The notes: generated from the sequence alone by a model not told the origin. Shown: positions 5,117 to 13,153, counted from the stretch's first letter. The stretch: 15,369 bases of DNA from an uncultured Psychrobacillus sp. (GCA_934234185.1 CAKQHO010000081.1:1-15369), one strand, 5' to 3'. Made by a program: numbers and translations.

Positions 5117-7264
5117 ATGAAAAGGATTGTTAGAGGTTGTACAATGGCCATGTTAATAGCTTTAACGATGGTAGCATGTAGCCCAAATGAGTCTGCAGAG
5201 AAGGACGAGCCCGTATCAGACGGCATTATGAAGGATGTTACCGAGAAATACCTGTCTACAGTAGATGTAAAATATGCTTACGAATTCACCAAAAGCTTAA
5301 GTGAATATAAAACAAATGAAAAGCTTGGCTACCGTACTGCCGGTTCAGAAGCAGAACATAAGACAGGAGAAAAAATTGGCCAAGAGATGGAACAAATCGG
5401 ACTATCTGAAGTAACAAAAGATGAATTTACGTTAGATTCTTGGACTTTTGAAAAAGCTGATTTAACCTTCACTGATATAAACGGTCAAGAGCATTTAGCT
5501 GTCTTAGGTGGCTATCAGGTAAATTTCGACACTGGTGGAGAAAAAGAGTTTGAAATTATATATGGCGGAAAAGCTACCGCAAAAGATTTAGAGGGTCTTG
5601 ACCTGGATGGAAAGCTTGTCCTAATCGATATTAACCAGCGAGAAGAATGGTGGATTAATTATCCAGCCTATCAAGCAAAGCTACATGGAGCAGCTGGAGT
5701 TATTGCAGTTCAGGAAGCAGGCTACGGAGAAGTTGATCCTGATGCACTGAATACACAGGACATATGTGGTCCAGACGACGCTCCTGCCTTTTCTATGTCT
5801 CAGACAGATGCAAACAATCTAAAGGCCGCATTGGAGAACAGTGAAAATGGCGTCATGACTGTGAAGTTTGATGCAAAGTCTACGGTAGAAATGAATGGAA
5901 CAGCCTATAATTATTATGGAAAAATAATAGGAAAAGATCCTGAATCGTATATTATTTTATCTGCTCACTATGACTCCTACTTTGACGGCTTCCAGGATGA
6001 CAATGCTGCCATCGGAATGTTACTAGGAGTTGCAAAAGGATTAATTGATAGCGGCTACCAGCCTGAAAAGACAATTATATTTAATGCACTTGCTGCTGAG
6101 GAATGGGGAGTATCTAACTCACGCTACGACTGGTCTACAGGTGCATACAATCAAATCTTTAACATTCACCCTGAATGGGTTGGAAAAGCATTTGCAAATA
6201 TGAACTTTGAAATGCCGGCCTATGAACATACCTCACAGGATGAAATACGTACAGTTTATGAGTTAAATAACTTCATCACAGAGTTCACTAAAACAGTCCC
6301 TTCTGTAGAAGGTGTGTACGAGGATGGAGTCTCAGTCGTTTCACCGTTAAGAACATGGTCTGATGATTTTTCGTTTAGCATTGCGGGTGTACCCGCCTTA
6401 CGAAATGATTTCCAGGACAGCGAATTCATGCATACACACTATCATTCTCAATTTGATAATGAAGAAGTATATAATGAAAACGCCTTTAAGTTTCATTTGT
6501 ATCAGTATGGTCTACTTACCATGCACTATGATCGAACAGCAGTTGTACCTTTAGACTTCACCAAACGTTTGGAGGCTTTGAAGGAGAAAATTGACAAAGA
6601 TGCCTTTGCAATTGCAGACATATCTACAGAAGCCTTATTGGATGAAATTGATACTACTATTAAGGCTGCAACAGAAGTAAATAAAAACGTAAAGCAAATA
6701 AACGATGATTACTTAGCTGCTCTTTTAGAGGAAGATCACGCCACTGCGAAAAAACTATATAACGGAAGCCGCAAGCTAAACAGTGGGCTGCTTGAAGCAT
6801 TCAAGCATGCGGAGGATCAGTTTACTCGTTTAACCTGGGAGGATGCTAACATTTTCCCTCATGAGCATGCACAAAATAACATACTAAATCTCCAAGCAGC
6901 CATCGAGGCCTTAGAGAAAGGGGATATTGCCACTCCCCTAGATGAATATCTATGGGCTATTGATAACAACTGGTATGCATACGACTTTGATAAAGAAGTA
7001 TTCGACTATTTTACTGATTATGTACTAGAGGCATCACCTGAAAAGCTTACTTGGGGAGAAGGAAGAATAATGGGTCATGAAGACCTTTATGATTTAATTC
7101 ATTCCTTAAAAGAAAAGCGTAGCGGAGAAGAAACTGATGTAACAGAGGAAATTACACAGCTGAACAAAGTATTAGAAAACCAAAAATCCTTATTAAAATC
7201 CTCTATGGACCGTGAAATAGCCGGATTAAATGAACTAACAAGATTATTGGAAAGACATAAATAA
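5117..7264 (+). CDS. M28-family zinc metallopeptidase lipoprotein with PA domain
   Basis: This 715-residue surface lipoprotein has a signal peptide (1-20) with lipobox MVAC and acceptor C21. A helical N-terminal part precedes a protease-associated (PA) insert at about 140-250. The M28 catalytic core follows: H284-x-D286 (SAHYDS), D295 in DDNAAIG, E328-E329 (AAEEWG, general base and metal ligand) and H443 in HYHSQFD. The usual second-metal Asp is replaced by E365 (MNFEMP). S415-D416 in WSDDFSFSIAGVPAL is also typical. A long helical C-terminal region (about 480-715) ends in coiled coil. Known relatives remove N-terminal residues or act as carboxypeptidases (PSMA type), so it probably digests peptides outside the cell. 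ATG 5117 has AAAGG 10 nt upstream. It is monocistronic, with a bidirectional terminator after it. Confidence 0.93.
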   Translation: MKRIVRGCTMAMLIALTMVACSPNESAEKDEPVSDGIMKDVTEKYLSTVDVKYAYEFTKSLSEYKTNEKLGYRTAGSEAEHKTGEKIGQEMEQIGLSEVTKDEFTLDSWTFEKADLTFTDINGQEHLAVLGGYQVNFDTGGEKEFEIIYGGKATAKDLEGLDLDGKLVLIDINQREEWWINYPAYQAKLHGAAGVIAVQEAGYGEVDPDALNTQDICGPDDAPAFSMSQTDANNLKAALENSENGVMTVKFDAKSTVEMNGTAYNYYGKIIGKDPESYIILSAHYDSYFDGFQDDNAAIGMLLGVAKGLIDSGYQPEKTIIFNALAAEEWGVSNSRYDWSTGAYNQIFNIHPEWVGKAFANMNFEMPAYEHTSQDEIRTVYELNNFITEFTKTVPSVEGVYEDGVSVVSPLRTWSDDFSFSIAGVPALRNDFQDSEFMHTHYHSQFDNEEVYNENAFKFHLYQYGLLTMHYDRTAVVPLDFTKRLEALKEKIDKDAFAIADISTEALLDEIDTTIKAATEVNKNVKQINDDYLAALLEEDHATAKKLYNGSRKLNSGLLEAFKHAEDQFTRLTWEDANIFPHEHAQNNILNLQAAIEALEKGDIATPLDEYLWAIDNNWYAYDFDKEVFDYFTDYVLEASPEKLTWGEGRIMGHEDLYDLIHSLKEKRSGEETDVTEEITQLNKVLENQKSLLKSSMDREIAGLNELTRLLERHK

Positions 7265-7321
7265 GAATAGCTCAAGTTCCTATGTTTGCCCAACAAGCAA
7301 ATGGGAATGCTTATTAAAAAT

Positions 7322-7356
7322 AAAGCAGGTGAAGATATGCATTCTTCACCTGCTTT
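7322..7356. terminator. Bidirectional terminator between peptidase and dehydrogenase
   Basis: A perfect 14-bp stem (7322-7335 with 7343-7356) has a 7-nt loop. Tails are TTTTG on plus and TTTATTTTTAATAA on minus, so the minus-strand tail is stronger. It lies 57 bp after the peptidase stop and 21 bp from the stop of the convergent dehydrogenase. Confidence 0.88.
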
Positions 7357-7377
7357 TGTATGTAAAACTAATTTTTA

Positions 7378-8328
7378 TCAGCGGATTTCTCTAATAATCT
7401 TTCCTTCTAAAAAAGCTTGGATATTCTCTAAAGCTTCTTGGAAATATACCTTGTAATTTCCTTCTGTCACATATCCTAAATGTGGTGTAGCCAAAATGTT
7501 CGGAAGCGTTCTAAAGCGATGATCCTTCGGTAATGGTTCTATATCGAATACGTCTATTCCTGCGCCAGCAATCCAATCATTCTCCAAGGCACATAATAGA
7601 GCCTCTTGATCCACAATAGCAGCTCGTGACGTATTTATTAAGTACGCATTTGCTTTCATTAGCTGAAGCTCTTCTTTTCCAATCAAACCTCTTGTTCGGT
7701 CACTAAGCACCAGATGGATGGATATGAAATCACTTGTAAGCAAGAGCTCATTTTTAGAAGCTGCAAGTTCAACTCCATTTTTTTCTGCTTGCTCCTTAGT
7801 CAGGTTTTGACTCCAAGCAACTACCTTCATACCAAATGCTTTAGCAATGGTAGCCATTCGTCCCCCTATCTTCCCTAAGCCTAACAAGCCTATTTGCTTC
7901 CCAAATAAATCAGCTCCTACTGTTTTTTGCCAGGGACCTCCCTCTCGGAAGTTTTTATTTTCCCATGGAATACTTCTTGCTAGTCCAAGTATTAATGCCC
8001 ATGCTAGCTCAGTAGGCGGCTCGGAGTTACTTCGCGTACCGCAAACAGTTATCCCCTGTTTTTTTGCAGCCTCTAAATCAATTGAAGCATTTCTCATTCC
8101 GGAAGTTATTAAAAGTCTTAAATTAGGAAGAGCTTCCAGTATAGCAGCATTGAAAGGAGTTCTTTCCCTCATAATGATCACAATTTCCGAGTCCTTTATT
8201 GCTTCTATCAGTTCTGGTCCCTCTAAATGTCTGGAAATGGAGGATACATCCATCTGTTTTTTTAGAACAGACCAATCTGCCATCGATAAAGCTACTTGTT
8301 GATAGTCATCTAAAATGACACATTTCAT
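7378..8328 (-). CDS. D-2-hydroxyacid dehydrogenase family protein
   Basis: This 316-residue cytosolic oxidoreductase interconverts a D-2-hydroxyacid and a 2-oxoacid with a nicotinamide cofactor. The Rossmann motif is G150-L-G152-K-I-G155. Catalytic residues appear in family order: R235 (INTSRAAIVD), E264 (DVFDIEP) and H283 (TPHLG). After the second beta strand the sequence is AWSQN, lacking the acidic residue that usually selects NAD, so NADP use is possible. The true start is ATG 8328 with AAGGGGGGG upstream; a longer in-frame reading from 8358 would run through that site and the stop of the previous gene. It lies 13 bp after the TauE gene and is surely co-transcribed. The substrate is unknown; it is not clearly SerA. 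Confidence 0.92.
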   Translation of the reverse strand: MKCVILDDYQQVALSMADWSVLKKQMDVSSISRHLEGPELIEAIKDSEIVIIMRERTPFNAAILEALPNLRLLITSGMRNASIDLEAAKKQGITVCGTRSNSEPPTELAWALILGLARSIPWENKNFREGGPWQKTVGADLFGKQIGLLGLGKIGGRMATIAKAFGMKVVAWSQNLTKEQAEKNGVELAASKNELLLTSDFISIHLVLSDRTRGLIGKEELQLMKANAYLINTSRAAIVDQEALLCALENDWIAGAGIDVFDIEPLPKDHRFRTLPNILATPHLGYVTEGNYKVYFQEALENIQAFLEGKIIREIR

Positions 8329-8341
8329 ATATTTCCCCCCC

Positions 8342-9076
8342 TTATTGAAAATAATCAAAGATAATTTGTACTATTAGTAATACCGTAACTCCTCGTAATA
8401 GAGGCTGGATAAACTTTACTGGAAGCTTTCTTGCTACACGTACTCCAGTTTGTGCCCCAATGATAGCTCCAGCCATCAAAGCCAGGGTTAGTGGCCACAC
8501 TATTTTACCTGTAGATATATACGTTATGGAAGCACCAAAGCAGCTTGCAAAAACACCTATTCTAGCAAGTCCAACAGCACGTATGTAAGCAATTTTCTCA
8601 CTAGCGTATAGATATAACGCTAGCGTACTGCTCCCCGGCCCAAACATTCCATCATACATCCCAATCCCTAATAAAGAGGGGATCGTTTTTTTATTTAATC
8701 GAAAGGATTCCTCCCCTTCAAAATTACCTTTTCCCATAAAGGAGTTAACAAAGGCAAAGCTCAACAGTACGATTGCAATTAAAGTAAGAGTGTCTCCACT
8801 TAAAAATGAAGCGATAAGTCCTCCGAGAATCCCTCCCCCAAGACAAAAGATTAGAACAGATATTGCTTCCTTTGCAGTTATTTCTTTTTTGATAAAAATA
8901 ACTAAGAAACTGGATAAGGAGCTTACTGTATTAGAAACCTTGTTTGCTCCGATAGCTGAATGAATAGGCAAACCCATCAAGAGCATCATAGGTAAACTAA
9001 TCAATCCCCCTCCCCCTACCAAGGTGCCAATAATATTTCCGACTATACCAATAACAAAAAATATGATGAATTCCAT
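8342..9076 (-). CDS. TauE/SafE family sulfite/anion exporter-like permease
   Basis: This 244-residue membrane protein of the TauE/SafE (PF01925) family has about seven or eight hydrophobic segments and the internal-repeat motifs GGGGLISLPMMLLMGLPIHSAIGANKV (20-46 region) and GMFGPGSSTLAL, the second-half counterpart. Family members have been linked to export of sulfite, sulfoacetate and other organic anions, or to uptake of sulfur compounds. Start ATG 9076 has AAGAAGG 7 nt upstream. It is the first gene of an operon with the downstream dehydrogenase, whose ribosome binding site overlaps this gene's stop, so translation is probably coupled. The pairing suggests transport and reduction of the same class of small organic acids, which is an inference. 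Confidence 0.9.
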   Translation of the reverse strand: MEFIIFFVIGIVGNIIGTLVGGGGLISLPMMLLMGLPIHSAIGANKVSNTVSSLSSFLVIFIKKEITAKEAISVLIFCLGGGILGGLIASFLSGDTLTLIAIVLLSFAFVNSFMGKGNFEGEESFRLNKKTIPSLLGIGMYDGMFGPGSSTLALYLYASEKIAYIRAVGLARIGVFASCFGASITYISTGKIVWPLTLALMAGAIIGAQTGVRVARKLPVKFIQPLLRGVTVLLIVQIIFDYFQ

Positions 9077-9199
9077 TGTAAAGCCTTCTTTCCTCTACCT
9101 GTAAATTTAGAATACTCTTTAAATATCAATAAGTAAATTCAATAGAATTTATCGTTTTCCATTTGAAATACTTATCGAAATTGGCAGGAGATGAAGTAT

Positions 9200-9235
9200 A
9201 TGAAACAGAAGTTAAGAGTACGAGGAGGTTTTTAA
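9200..9235 (+). promoter_or_regulatory. Putative 11-codon leader ORF before the GSDH lipoprotein
   Basis: ATG 9200 opens MKQKLRVRGGF and ends at TAA 9233-9235, one base before the TTG start of the next gene. AGGAG at 9186-9190 lies 9 nt upstream. As at 3750, Gly-Gly near the end is the in-frame reading of the downstream ribosome binding site GAGGAGG. It could promote reinitiation at the weak TTG start. Chance cannot be excluded. Confidence 0.3.
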
Positions 9236-9236
9236 A

Positions 9237-10247
9237 TTGAAAAAAATAGTATTTCTTTTATCCATCTTCTTCCTATATAGCTGTTCCGACATGAAAGAAA
9301 GTATAGAAGAAACAGAAGGGGTTGCAGAGGTTATTGCAACTAATCTAAACATTCCGTGGGATATCAACAAACATGAGGACATTTTTATCATCTCCGAGCG
9401 TATTGGAAGAATTGCAGTGATAGAAGGAGAAAATATTGTCTATGAAGAGGTGAAGCTTTCGGATAAACTTTCGAAAGCAGCTGAGGCTGGTTTGCTTGGA
9501 TTTGTTTTAAAGCCAGATTTCAATCAAACACAAGAAGCTTATGCCTACTACACCTTTGAGGAAGACGCAACTTCCTATAATCGGATAGTAACACTTAAAA
9601 GAGAATTCGGGAGTTGGAGAGAGATTGATATTCATTTAGATAAAGTCCAAACCGGCAATATTCATCACGGAGGCAGATTAGAAATCAGTCCCGAAGGAGT
9701 GCTCTTCGCTACCATTGGAGATGCTGGCAACCCAGAGCTTGCTCAGGATCCAAAATCATTAAATGGAAAACTGGTATATATGACAGACAACAGTTCCTTT
9801 GAAATATATTCACTAGGTCATCGAAACCCGCAAGGTCTTGCATGGCATGATGGTTTACTTTATGAAGCTGAGCACGGTCAATCTGCAAATGACGAAATTA
9901 ACCTAATTGAGCAAGGTGCTAACTACGGGTATCCTTTGATTGAGGGGGAAGAGATACAAGATGGATTAGAAGCTCCTCTTCTTACTACAGGGAGCAAAGA
10001 AACATGGGCACCATCGGGAATCACCTTTCACAAAGGAAAGCTCTATGTGGCCACATTACGAGGGGAAGCTATTAAAGTAATTAACGTAGAAACGAAAGAA
10101 GTAGAAGAATCCATTACTGGCTTTGGACGGGTGAGAGATGTTTTTTCTGATGGAGATTCTCTTTATTTTATTACTAACAATACGGACGGCAGAGGAAATC
10201 CTGGGGAAAACGATGACAAATTATACCGCTTAAAGGATAAAAACTGA
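9237..10247 (+). CDS. PQQ-dependent (GSDH-type) sugar dehydrogenase lipoprotein
   Basis: This 336-residue protein has a lipoprotein signal (1-15, lipobox LYSC, acceptor C16) followed by a six-bladed beta-propeller of the glucose/sorbosone dehydrogenase family (PF07995). Signatures include IPWDI (39-43), the catalytic-His region NIHHGGRLEISPEG (H143, with R147), ATIGDAGN, SLGHRNPQGLAW (R196-N197) and EHGQSANDEINLIEQGANYGYP, which contains calcium/PQQ-site residues of the family. It would oxidise an aldose or similar sugar on the outer face of the membrane if PQQ is available. TTG 9237 has GAGGAGG 8 nt upstream and gives a proper KK-hydrophobic signal. It is divergent from the TauE operon and apparently monocistronic; its stop codon lies in the terminator stem. 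Confidence 0.9.
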   Translation: MKKIVFLLSIFFLYSCSDMKESIEETEGVAEVIATNLNIPWDINKHEDIFIISERIGRIAVIEGENIVYEEVKLSDKLSKAAEAGLLGFVLKPDFNQTQEAYAYYTFEEDATSYNRIVTLKREFGSWREIDIHLDKVQTGNIHHGGRLEISPEGVLFATIGDAGNPELAQDPKSLNGKLVYMTDNSSFEIYSLGHRNPQGLAWHDGLLYEAEHGQSANDEINLIEQGANYGYPLIEGEEIQDGLEAPLLTTGSKETWAPSGITFHKGKLYVATLRGEAIKVINVETKEVEESITGFGRVRDVFSDGDSLYFITNNTDGRGNPGENDDKLYRLKDKN

Positions 10248-10268
10248 TGTGGTCGCTCACATCAGTTT
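10241..10268. terminator. Bidirectional terminator between GSDH and GNAT genes
   Basis: An 11-bp stem (10241-10251 with 10258-10268) has a 6-nt loop. The plus strand continues TTTAAATTTTCCTTTT and the minus strand TTTTTATCC. The plus-strand stop TGA (10245-10247) and the minus-strand stop (10267-10269) both overlap the stem. Confidence 0.82.
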
Positions 10269-11244
10269 AAATTTTCCTTTTATAACGGAGAGATATGGCA
10301 TTGCTATCCTCTTCACTTTCATAGGTTTGCTGCTCCCCTACGAGGGTGAATCCACGTGCCTCATAAAAGGGAATACCAAGCTGATTTTCCTTTGCGACAG
10401 AAACCCATTGCTCTGTTGCTCCATATTTATTCTTTTGGACATTAGTAATATATTGTAAAAGCTTGGTCCCAATTCCTTGATTGCGTTTATGGGGGTCCAA
10501 GTATAAAACATATACCTCCGCAACTGTATCATCATACACCCCGCCACCAATAGCACCGACAATTTGATTATCCTGAACAGCAACAAAGTAACCATTCCAG
10601 TCCTTGTTTGTTTCTCCTATTTCTTTTCTAATTCTTTCAACTGTGTAAAACTTTTCAATGACCTTTTCTATGTACGCTTTAGAATAAATATTCTTATAGG
10701 TGTTCCATTGCCCTGCTATACAGACATCTGCTATCCCTTGTTCATCGCCAGGCAATGCTTTCCTAACAATAATGTCGTTTATATTCATTACCATTGAAAG
10801 CTGGAGACCTTTTTCTCCTATGTATCGTCTACCTTCATCCACAAAGCCTGTTGATAAATAGACAGCCTGGGCAGCTTTGTTGGCTTCATTCACCCCAAGT
10901 ACCACTTGCTCAACAGATGGGTATAACCGTTTAGCTAGCTCTGGTAACAGCTTTAATGATGCTTTTGCAATTCCTTTCCCTTGAAAGTTCGGCTGTATGG
11001 AGTACCCTCTTAACAACAAGCTCTGCTGTTTATCTGTATAGCGAAATTTATCATCCCCACTATCTAGTATAAAGAAGCCTGCCACCTCATGCCCTGCTAC
11101 TATTACTATAGGTGTATAAGTAGGATTAGACCTGCATCTGTCTAACAATTCAACTGGAAGTCCTGTATATGTTGACTGTTCTTCGGGAAGCTGGTAATCT
11201 AGTGCCTTTTTATACTTTTCATGATACCTTTCAAGTGCAATCAT
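10267..11244 (-). CDS. Tandem GNAT-domain N-acetyltransferase
   Basis: This 325-residue cytosolic protein contains two acetyl-CoA-binding GNAT domains in tandem. The first covers about 1-155, with motif A LRGYSIQPNFQGKGIAKASL (78-97; Q88-x-K-G-x-A). The second covers about 157-325, with motif A VLYLDPHKRNQGIGTKLL (246-263; canonical R/Q-x-x-G-x-G) and the C-terminal IPFYEARGF helix-strand. The first domain also ends in a typical AAQAVYLSTGF. The junction near 155 (NINDIIVRKALPGDEQ) looks like the natural N terminus of a single GNAT protein, consistent with a gene fusion. Start ATG 11244 has AAAGGAGG 7 nt upstream. Substrates (antibiotic, amino acid, polyamine or protein) cannot be read from sequence. 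Single-gene unit. Confidence 0.9.
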   Translation of the reverse strand: MIALERYHEKYKKALDYQLPEEQSTYTGLPVELLDRCRSNPTYTPIVIVAGHEVAGFFILDSGDDKFRYTDKQQSLLLRGYSIQPNFQGKGIAKASLKLLPELAKRLYPSVEQVVLGVNEANKAAQAVYLSTGFVDEGRRYIGEKGLQLSMVMNINDIIVRKALPGDEQGIADVCIAGQWNTYKNIYSKAYIEKVIEKFYTVERIRKEIGETNKDWNGYFVAVQDNQIVGAIGGGVYDDTVAEVYVLYLDPHKRNQGIGTKLLQYITNVQKNKYGATEQWVSVAKENQLGIPFYEARGFTLVGEQQTYESEEDSNAISLRYKRKI

Positions 11245-11318
11245 TCCTTCCCCTCCTTTATATTTAATATATCATAAAATTCTTGCTACACTAGAGCTAG
11301 CTAGGAGGAAAAGAAAAG

Positions 11319-12455
11319 ATGAAAATAGCAATTATAGGTGGAGGTATCGGTGGTCTCTGTACAGCCGTTACCCTACAAGCCCTTGGATTTGATATAAAAG
11401 TTTACGAAGCAGCCACCGATTTTCGACCAGTCGGTGCAGGTATTGGGATAGGTTCAAATGCTATGCAAGCACTGATGGAAATAGGAGTAGGTGATGATAT
11501 AGCCAAAAACGGTCACATTTTACAAAGGCAGGTTTTCCTAAATCAAAATGGGAAAGAGCTTAACTCTATTCCTTTTTCAAAATTAAAGGAGCTTTTTGGA
11601 CAAGAAAATATCACCATACATCGTGGAGACCTTCATGCAGCTTTCTATCACCTGCTTCAGCCACATACTATACATCTTCAAAAAAGATGTAGTTCTTTCA
11701 TACAAGAGAAGAATAAGGTCGTCGTTCATTTCCAGGATCAAACTCAAATAGAAGCAGATATTCTCATTGCAGCGGATGGAATTCATTCTCCGATTCGCCA
11801 ACAATTAGTCCCTAACTCTCTTCCAAGATATGCTGGATATACTTGCTGGAGAGGGATAACTGAGAACAAAGGACGAGTCGATACCACTACCTCTACAGAG
11901 CTATGGTCTACAAAGGGCCGTTTTGGAATGGCACCCATGAAGGATGGAAATGTTTATTGGTTTGCTTGTGTAAACAGCAAAAAAGATAATCCTCTATATA
12001 AGGATTTAGTTTCAGAGGACATTGCAAGGCTATTCACTCATCTTCCTAAGTCTATACCAGATATTATTCGAACTACTGAACCATCACAAATATTACATCA
12101 TGACATTTACGATATTAACCCACTTAAGAAGTTTGTGTACGGGAGAGTAGCACTTTTAGGAGATGCAGCACACGCAACTACTCCAAACATGGGGCAAGGA
12201 GCCGGACAAGCAATTGAGGATGCAATTGTTTTAGCAAAAGCCTTTCAGCAAAACCTCGAGTGGGTGGCTGCACTTCAGTCATACGAGCAGCAGCGCCTTA
12301 GTAGAACCACCAAGGTCATCAACCTTTCTCGACAGATAGGGGCAATAGCGCAGATTCAATTTTCACCTTTGGCAGCCATGAGAGACTTTCTATTTCCCTT
12401 TATTCCTTCCCCTATGCTCCTGTGGAGATTAAAATTTCTTTACGATATAAAATAA
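11319..12455 (+). CDS. FAD-dependent monooxygenase (PF01494 type)
   Basis: This 378-residue flavoprotein of the aromatic hydroxylase/zeaxanthin epoxidase-like group shows the three FAD motifs: GxGxxG as GGGIGG at 7-12 with E30 for the ribose, the DG motif ILIAADGIHSPIR (149-160, D153-G154), and the GD motif ALLGDAAHATTPNMGQGAGQAIEDA (279-302, D282). R102 in HRGDLH and YAGYTCWRG (171-179) are typical of HpxO/YetM-like members. It uses NAD(P)H and oxygen to hydroxylate or epoxidise a small molecule, possibly an aromatic acid, urate-like purine or antibiotic; the substrate is unknown. The ATG has AGGAGG 10 nt upstream. It is divergent from the GNAT gene across a 74-bp gap and convergent with the GntR-ABC operon. 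Confidence 0.93.
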   Translation: MKIAIIGGGIGGLCTAVTLQALGFDIKVYEAATDFRPVGAGIGIGSNAMQALMEIGVGDDIAKNGHILQRQVFLNQNGKELNSIPFSKLKELFGQENITIHRGDLHAAFYHLLQPHTIHLQKRCSSFIQEKNKVVVHFQDQTQIEADILIAADGIHSPIRQQLVPNSLPRYAGYTCWRGITENKGRVDTTTSTELWSTKGRFGMAPMKDGNVYWFACVNSKKDNPLYKDLVSEDIARLFTHLPKSIPDIIRTTEPSQILHHDIYDINPLKKFVYGRVALLGDAAHATTPNMGQGAGQAIEDAIVLAKAFQQNLEWVAALQSYEQQRLSRTTKVINLSRQIGAIAQIQFSPLAAMRDFLFPFIPSPMLLWRLKFLYDIK

Positions 12456-12457
12456 AA

Positions 12458-12481
12458 GAAGTGCCTGTTATCTGGCACTTC
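12458..12481 (-). terminator. Terminator of the GntR-ABC operon
   Basis: An 8-bp stem (12458-12465 with 12474-12481) has an 8-nt loop. Read on the minus strand it is followed by TTTTATTTTATA, a good U tail, 4 nt beyond the last operon stop codon. On the plus strand the tail is only CGTTTATG, so termination of the monooxygenase transcript here would be weak. Confidence 0.75.
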
Positions 12482-12484
12482 CGT

Positions 12485-13153
12485 TTATGAAAACTGTAAG
12501 CCTGATTCATCGATCACATCAAGATGCTTCGGAACTTTTAAGTGGATATATATTGTGTCCCAGAAGTAGTACTGATGATAATCGCTTATAAATTCATCAC
12601 TAGATAAATCAGCCTTCAGGTAATGAATCTCCCTCTTTGCTTCTAACTCATTGCTCAGTGATAAAACTTCCCCATCCCAATTAATTTGTAAGTGACTTGG
12701 GCCTGCTTTAATTCCATTGAAAACATAATTTGCCCGATAGACATTGCCCTCTACAACCGAAGTTTCTGAATCAATCCATTCAACCCATACCTTCGCTCGT
12801 ATACCTAAACTAGAAGTTAAAATTAACTTCTCTCCGACTACATCATATGATAAAGTATCCACTAGCATATGGTCTAAATTTTCTACCTTGCCTTCTTGAA
12901 ATGCATTCTCCAATTCCATGTTCTCCTCATAAAGTGCTTCTACCTCTTTTTCGGAAAGAACTGTCTCCCCTTTACTAGGCAATAGTACAAAGATAATGAC
13001 GGATCCAATAAGAAGTAGTACATATAAAAAGATAAATCCTTTACTACCCCTCATATTTAGCGTTGGCATTCTTTTGAAAGCTCTAAATATAAATCCAGAT
13101 AAAATAATACAAGCGGATAATATGATAATTGGTATAATGGCAGTTATACTCAT
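12485..13153 (-). CDS. Unrecognised two-TM protein, last gene of the GntR-ABC operon
   Basis: I recognise no family. The 222-residue protein has two hydrophobic segments near its N terminus (about 5-24 and 39-59), separated by a short basic loop RAFKRMPTLNMRGSKG that should be cytosolic. The remaining 160 residues are soluble, acidic and probably extracytoplasmic. This part looks beta-rich (LILTSSLGIRAKVWVEWID, YRANYVFNGIKAGPSHLQINWDGEVLSL) and contains an aromatic patch YHQYYFWDTIYIHLKVP. The ATG overlaps the stop of the preceding membrane gene (ATGA, 13150-13153) and has TTGGAGG 7 nt upstream, so translation is coupled to it. It may be an accessory or sensing partner of the transporter. A distant relation to Ytr or Pmt partner proteins is possible but not visible here. 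Confidence 0.85.
   Translation of the reverse strand: MSITAIIPIIILSACIILSGFIFRAFKRMPTLNMRGSKGFIFLYVLLLIGSVIIFVLLPSKGETVLSEKEVEALYEENMELENAFQEGKVENLDHMLVDTLSYDVVGEKLILTSSLGIRAKVWVEWIDSETSVVEGNVYRANYVFNGIKAGPSHLQINWDGEVLSLSNELEAKREIHYLKADLSSDEFISDYHQYYFWDTIYIHLKVPKHLDVIDESGLQFS

Noticed and set aside
5098..5133. Third possible 11-codon leader ORF, before the M28 peptidase
   Set aside because: Unlike the leaders at 3750 and 9200 it has no Shine-Dalgarno of its own, and it overlaps the main start by 17 nt in another frame.
7847..8302. Plus-strand 151-codon open frame
   Set aside because: It is antisense to the dehydrogenase, whose motifs R235, E264 and H283 are intact; no ribosome binding site.
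8329..8358. Upstream start adding ten residues to the dehydrogenase
   Set aside because: The extra codons would be the ribosome binding site and the end of the TauE gene; ATG 8328 has ideal spacing.
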